From CADCWN01 sp039810045 (lineage in GTDB: Bacteria > Chloroflexota > Chloroflexia > Thermomicrobiales > CADCWN01): a stretch of DNA of 8,434 nucleotides. The stretch lies in the NCBI GenBank assembly GCA_039810045.1, contig JBDHWF010000156.1:1-8434 (forward strand), read 5' to 3'. The notes beneath the pieces were generated by a model. That model did not search any database, had not been told where the DNA came from, and saw only the letters and a list, made by a program, of their open reading frames with translations. Both the position numbers and the translations under genes were made by a program. Positions 4,901 to 8,434 of this stretch are shown here, piece by piece (the stretch's first letter is position 1; each line of letters begins with the position of its first letter).

Positions 4901-7054
4901 GTGCAAAGTATGCAAATGGCGTTGATCTGGGCAGTACCAATTATCGGGGTTATCGGGGTGCTTTTTGCCCTTCTTCTGGCCCGCGACGTGATGCGCCGCG
5001 ATACTGGTACACCAGAAATGCGGAAAATTGGTGAGGCGATTTTCGCCGGGGCAACGGCCTACCTGCGACGGCAATATCAAACAATTGGCTTGTTCGCGCT
5101 GGTTGGCGCAGTCGTTCTCGGCGGACTCATCACGATCTTTGAGAACCCTGGACGTGGGGTACAGACAGCGATTGCCTTTATCGTTGGGGCTTTCCTTTCC
5201 GGGCTTTCTGGCTATATCGGGATGTTCGTGGCGGTGCAGTCAAATCAGCGCACGGCCTCGGCAGCCAGCCGCAGCCTCGGTGAAGCCCTGACGGTCGCCC
5301 TACGAGGTGGGGCTGTCTCTGGCTTCCTGGTAGTCTCGTTATCGTTGCTTGGTGTTACTGGCATCTTCTATGCCTTCGGCGGAGCGACTGATCCTGGTAG
5401 CGCACCATTCCTGATCATCGGCTATGCCTTTGGAGCCTCATTCGTCGCCCTTTTCGCCCAACTCGGTGGTGGTATCTATACCAAGGCCGCCGATGTCGGC
5501 GCTGACCTTGTTGGGAAGGTTGAGGCCGGTTTGCCAGAGGATGATCCGCGTAATCCTGCGGTTATCGCCGACCTTGTTGGTGACAATGTTGGTGACTGTG
5601 CAGGCCGTGGTGCCGACCTTTTTGAATCAACTGCTGCTGAGAATATCGGCGCAATGATCTTAGGGGTTGCCCTCTATCACGCCACTGGTAGCAACAATGT
5701 CGGCTGGATCTTCTTCCCGTTGATCGTCCTCGCGTTTGGGTTGCTGGCCTCAATCCTCGGAGTGCTGGTCGTTCGCCCCAGCGGGCGCATCGGCGACCCA
5801 ATGGCTGTACTCAATCGTGGCTTCTATGCTACTGCGGTCTTGTCAGCGATCTTCCTGGTGGGGATCACCTACCTTGTACTGCCGCAGGGCCAGCTTACCT
5901 TCGCCATTTGTGGCCTGCTGGGTATCCTGATGTCGATCGCCTTTGTGTACATCACCCAGTACTACACCTCTGGCGCATATCGTCCAGTGATCCAGATCGC
6001 TGAGGCATCGAAAACTGGCCCCGCCACGAATATCATTCAGGGGTTAGCAATTGGCCTGGAAACCACTGGTGCACCCGCGATCACCATCGCTCTGACCCTC
6101 TTTGCTGCCTTCAAGCTGGGGGCCAGCACTGGGGTTGAGTCTGGCGGGATCTTTGGCACCGCCCTGGCGACGATGGGAATGTTGATGAGTGCCGCCTACA
6201 TCCTCGCCATGGACACCTTCGGCCCGATCACCGACAACGCTGGTGGGATCGTGGAACTGAGCGATCAGCCAGAGAGCGTGCGCGATGTCACTGACGCGCT
6301 TGACTCGGCAGGGAATACGACCAAGGCCCTGACCAAAGGGTATGCCGTTGGATCGGCAGCATTGGCCGCCTTCCTTCTCTTTTCCGCCTATCTCGACGAA
6401 GTTGGCAACCTGCGCTTGAGGCACGCTGGCGAAGTGATTACCTCGCAGGCCGGGCGCGCGATCTGGGATCGCGCACACGAAGTCAATCTGGGGAATGTGG
6501 AGGTGTTCATCGGTGGCTTCCTCGGCGCGATGCTGATCTTCCTGTTCTCCTCATTTGCGATTCGCGCCGTTGGTCGTGCGGCCCAGGGGATGATCAACGA
6601 AGTACGCCGCCAATGGCAGGCAGAACCCCGTATCCTGACTGGCGAAGTACCACCAGACTATGCGGCCTGTGTCGACATTAGCGTGCGCTCGGCCCTGCGC
6701 GAGATGATTATCCCCGGTATCCTCGCGGTTGGTGTGCCAATCATTGTTGGCTTACTCCTGCGGGCCGAGGCTGCTGCTGGGATGCTGATGGTGGGGACGA
6801 TGGTCGGTATCTTGATGGCGAACGTCCTGAACAATGGTGGTGGGGCCTGGGACAACGCCAAGAAGTTCATCGAGGCTGGCGGCCTGAAAGATGATCAGGG
6901 CAATGTCCTTGGCAAGCGGTCGGAGCCACATGCCGCCGCTGTCGTTGGTGATACTGTTGGCGACCCCTTCAAGGATACCGCTGGTCCATCGCTCCACGTG
7001 TTGATCAAACTCCTGGCAACGATCACCTTGGTGCTGGCCCCGCTCTTTGTCTAG
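4901..7054 (+). CDS. hppA: Membrane-bound proton-translocating pyrophosphatase (K+-independent type)
   Basis: An integral membrane pump that hydrolyses cytoplasmic pyrophosphate and moves H+ across the membrane. With GTG at 4901 it has 717 residues, within the family range, and many hydrophobic segments (family norm about 16 helices). Substrate and metal motifs are intact: KAADVGADLVGKVE (195-208), EDDPRNPA (213-220), D224, D228 and D232 of the DxxxDxxxD metal motif, D239, and GDTVGDPFKDTAGPS (683-697). GNTTKALTKG (471-480) has K475 and T478 where K+-dependent enzymes have Ala and Gly; these mark K+-independent enzymes, known as H+ pumps. Oddities are L225 where the motif usually has Asn (DNVGDNVGD), R236, and DLFESTAAE (239-247) instead of the commoner DLFESY. 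The C-terminus (LIKLLATITLVLAPLFV) looks more like K+-dependent enzymes. It is monocistronic, with a long leader and a strong hairpin after the stop. Confidence 0.96.
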   Translation: MQSMQMALIWAVPIIGVIGVLFALLLARDVMRRDTGTPEMRKIGEAIFAGATAYLRRQYQTIGLFALVGAVVLGGLITIFENPGRGVQTAIAFIVGAFLSGLSGYIGMFVAVQSNQRTASAASRSLGEALTVALRGGAVSGFLVVSLSLLGVTGIFYAFGGATDPGSAPFLIIGYAFGASFVALFAQLGGGIYTKAADVGADLVGKVEAGLPEDDPRNPAVIADLVGDNVGDCAGRGADLFESTAAENIGAMILGVALYHATGSNNVGWIFFPLIVLAFGLLASILGVLVVRPSGRIGDPMAVLNRGFYATAVLSAIFLVGITYLVLPQGQLTFAICGLLGILMSIAFVYITQYYTSGAYRPVIQIAEASKTGPATNIIQGLAIGLETTGAPAITIALTLFAAFKLGASTGVESGGIFGTALATMGMLMSAAYILAMDTFGPITDNAGGIVELSDQPESVRDVTDALDSAGNTTKALTKGYAVGSAALAAFLLFSAYLDEVGNLRLRHAGEVITSQAGRAIWDRAHEVNLGNVEVFIGGFLGAMLIFLFSSFAIRAVGRAAQGMINEVRRQWQAEPRILTGEVPPDYAACVDISVRSALREMIIPGILAVGVPIIVGLLLRAEAAAGMLMVGTMVGILMANVLNNGGGAWDNAKKFIEAGGLKDDQGNVLGKRSEPHAAAVVGDTVGDPFKDTAGPSLHVLIKLLATITLVLAPLFV

Positions 7055-7075
7055 ACCGCGCTGAAAACACAAGAC

Positions 7076-7110
7076 CCAGGGGGCGTGATCGCGATGATCA
7101 CGCCCCCTGG
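7076..7110. terminator. Perfect 15-bp hairpin terminator between convergent genes
   Basis: CCAGGGGGCGTGATC (7076-7090) and GATCACGCCCCCTGG (7096-7110) form a perfect 15-bp GC-rich stem around the 5-base loop GCGAT, 21 bases after the hppA stop and 22 bases beyond the stop of the convergent flavoprotein gene. Neither side has a classical U-run. The minus-strand side is the more T-rich (CTTGTGTTTT, 7072 to 7063), so it fits best as terminator for the flavoprotein gene while probably working both ways. Confidence 0.8.
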
Positions 7111-7132
7111 CCCGTTACAACCGCTTTCTGCC

Positions 7133-8401
7133 CTATTCTGCTGTCAGTTTCTCTACCAATGCTTCTGCCAGCAGGATCGAATAATTCTGCCCACGATCAT
7201 GCGGGTAAACCTGGAACATACTGGCCTCATACAGGCCCGCTACTGGCGTCTCAAATGGGGGGATATGCTCTTTATAGTCGGTCGTAACGATCGGCTGGGC
7301 AAACGGCGCAGCAAATGACCAACTCTCTGTCACCCAGGCTGGGGAAAAGGCGGGATTGATCTTTGAGAGGTGCGGCAGAAACTCCGTCAGGATCTCCTCT
7401 TTACTCTGGGTAAAAAGTGGGTCATCCATCGGGCGGTAATTCCCCAGATAAATCAGGTGCCGCCCACCATAATCCCCATTTGGCATATAGTTGGTATGCT
7501 CCACCAAGGCCAGAAAGGGAAAGCCCGGATCATTCACGTTCATCCAATAGGCATCAGTCAGCGACCGATCAAGCGCCAAGATCAGGCAGTGTGCCCCATA
7601 CGCCCGGCCCCAATCGTACTGCTCACGATAACTGCTCGGTAGTTCAGGCACCAAGCGACAGAACAACCGTGGTGGCAGTGTCGAGATAACCCGATCAAAC
7701 TGCTGTTCTCCACGATCAGTGGTGACGACCAGACCACCGCCCTCTACCCTCCGTACATTTTGCACCGTCACGCCGAGGTGAACCGTACCGCCAAGGGCTT
7801 CAATACGCGCTACCAGACGGTTATAGACTGCTTGAAAGCCGCCACGGAGATAGCCTAGTTCAGTGGTGCGATCATGAATTCGCGCCCAAAACCACGAGAG
7901 CGCAATCTCATCACGAGTCGCCCCAAACTTGCCACGCAACAGTGGTTCCCAAACGATCCGATATGGCTCCTGCCCCATCCAGCGCCGCAACCAGGCGCTG
8001 GCGAGTTTCCCTTCGAGGGGCGCCACTGGGGAAACTTTGAGAAAGGCCAGGGCAGCAGCCATCTGTAATCGTTGCGGCATGGTCAGTGGGGTAAATTGCA
8101 AGACGGTAAGTGGCGAATCAAGTTGGTGGATCTGACCGTCCCAAAGCGTGACAGTGCGGGGGCGGGGCCAGCGCAACCGATCGGTCAAACCAAGCTCAGC
8201 AATCAGGCGCACCACAGCATGATCAGTGCGAAAAATATGGTGATAAAACTTCTCTAGCCAAGCATCATCGATCTGAAACCCTGCGGCGAGGCCACCAGCC
8301 ACTGGTTCACGTTCGTAGATCGTCACCTGCTCGCCCCGTTCAGCTAAACGAAGCGCAGCCACCAACCCTAAGGCACCACCGCCAAGGATTCCATACTGCA
8401 T
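7133..8401 (-). CDS. FAD-dependent oxidoreductase (amine oxidase / protoporphyrinogen oxidase-like)
   Basis: A 422-residue flavoprotein. The N-terminal Rossmann fold YGILGGGALGLVAALRLAERG has the dinucleotide motif G7-x-G9-x-x-G12, with E30 at the end of the second strand to bind the ribose, then PVAGGLAAGF (33-42), usual for the flavin-containing amine oxidase superfamily. EKFYHHIFRTDHAVVRLIAELGL (about 50-72) is typical of a bacterial HemY/COG1232-like branch. The C-terminal segment GLYEASMFQVYPHDRGQNYS (about 389-408) closes the FAD site. No signal peptide or clear membrane helix is seen. The substrate is unknown: relatives include protoporphyrinogen oxidases, phytoene desaturases and proteins in polysaccharide clusters, and neighbours do not decide. 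The ATG at 8401 has GAGG at 8406-8409, four bases upstream. Only 33 bases of its upstream region are in the window. It is convergent with hppA. Confidence 0.88.
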   Translation of the reverse strand: MQYGILGGGALGLVAALRLAERGEQVTIYEREPVAGGLAAGFQIDDAWLEKFYHHIFRTDHAVVRLIAELGLTDRLRWPRPRTVTLWDGQIHQLDSPLTVLQFTPLTMPQRLQMAAALAFLKVSPVAPLEGKLASAWLRRWMGQEPYRIVWEPLLRGKFGATRDEIALSWFWARIHDRTTELGYLRGGFQAVYNRLVARIEALGGTVHLGVTVQNVRRVEGGGLVVTTDRGEQQFDRVISTLPPRLFCRLVPELPSSYREQYDWGRAYGAHCLILALDRSLTDAYWMNVNDPGFPFLALVEHTNYMPNGDYGGRHLIYLGNYRPMDDPLFTQSKEEILTEFLPHLSKINPAFSPAWVTESWSFAAPFAQPIVTTDYKEHIPPFETPVAGLYEASMFQVYPHDRGQNYSILLAEALVEKLTAE

Positions 8402-8434
8402 CTGTCCTCAACTTTCTCACACGCACGCAACGCT

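Noticed and set aside
5562..5801. Long antisense ORFs inside hppA, prfA, thpR and the flavoprotein gene
   Set aside because: Their translations are Arg/Ser/Pro-rich with no family resemblance and lie opposite clearly conserved proteins, as expected for shadows in GC-rich DNA.

Overview
The window looks like an ordinary chromosomal stretch from a moderately GC-rich bacterium (GC roughly in the high fifties by eye). Several traits fit Chloroflexota, possibly a filamentous anoxygenic phototroph of the Chloroflexales: the style of the molybdopterin-binding protein, the membrane pyrophosphatase, and the LiaF-like 'LFGD' protein. This placement comes from remembered family resemblance, not a search, so it is only moderately supported. 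No mobile element, CRISPR array, tRNA, rRNA or phage gene was seen.

Layout. (1) Positions 1-236, minus strand: the N-terminal part of an enoyl-CoA hydratase/isomerase family gene that runs off the left edge. (2) A short divergent promoter region (237-322) with a 12-bp palindrome. (3) Plus strand: a molybdopterin-binding-fold protein (323-1360), a possible 14-residue micro-ORF (1363-1407), and a small protein with four LFGD repeats resembling the LiaF C-terminal domain (1438-1743). (4) Minus strand, read right to left: thpR (RNA 2',3'-cyclic phosphodiesterase, 4004-4582), a 261-bp structured spacer, prfA (peptide chain release factor 1, 2645-3742) and prmC (release-factor glutamine methyltransferase, 1740-2648). 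prfA and prmC overlap at TTGA. prmC and the LFGD gene meet tail to tail on a shared CTAG. (5) A 318-bp divergent intergenic region (4583-4900) with candidate promoters and an RNA hairpin. (6) Plus strand: hppA, a K+-independent-type membrane proton-pumping pyrophosphatase (4901-7054), followed by a perfect 15-bp inverted-repeat terminator. (7) Minus strand: an FAD-dependent amine-oxidase/protoporphyrinogen-oxidase-like flavoprotein (7133-8401).

Functional links. The clearest is prfA-prmC: PrmC methylates the glutamine of the GGQ motif in release factors, and the two genes overlap. thpR in front of them also acts on RNA, but the link is only positional. hppA stands alone under its own long leader and couples pyrophosphate hydrolysis to proton export. 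No wholly new system was recognised. The points most worth a second look are the structured prfA leader whose stem touches the ribosome binding site, the hairpin in the hppA leader, mixed subfamily signatures in the pyrophosphatase, the micro-ORF before the LFGD-repeat protein, and strong enrichment of GATC across the window.
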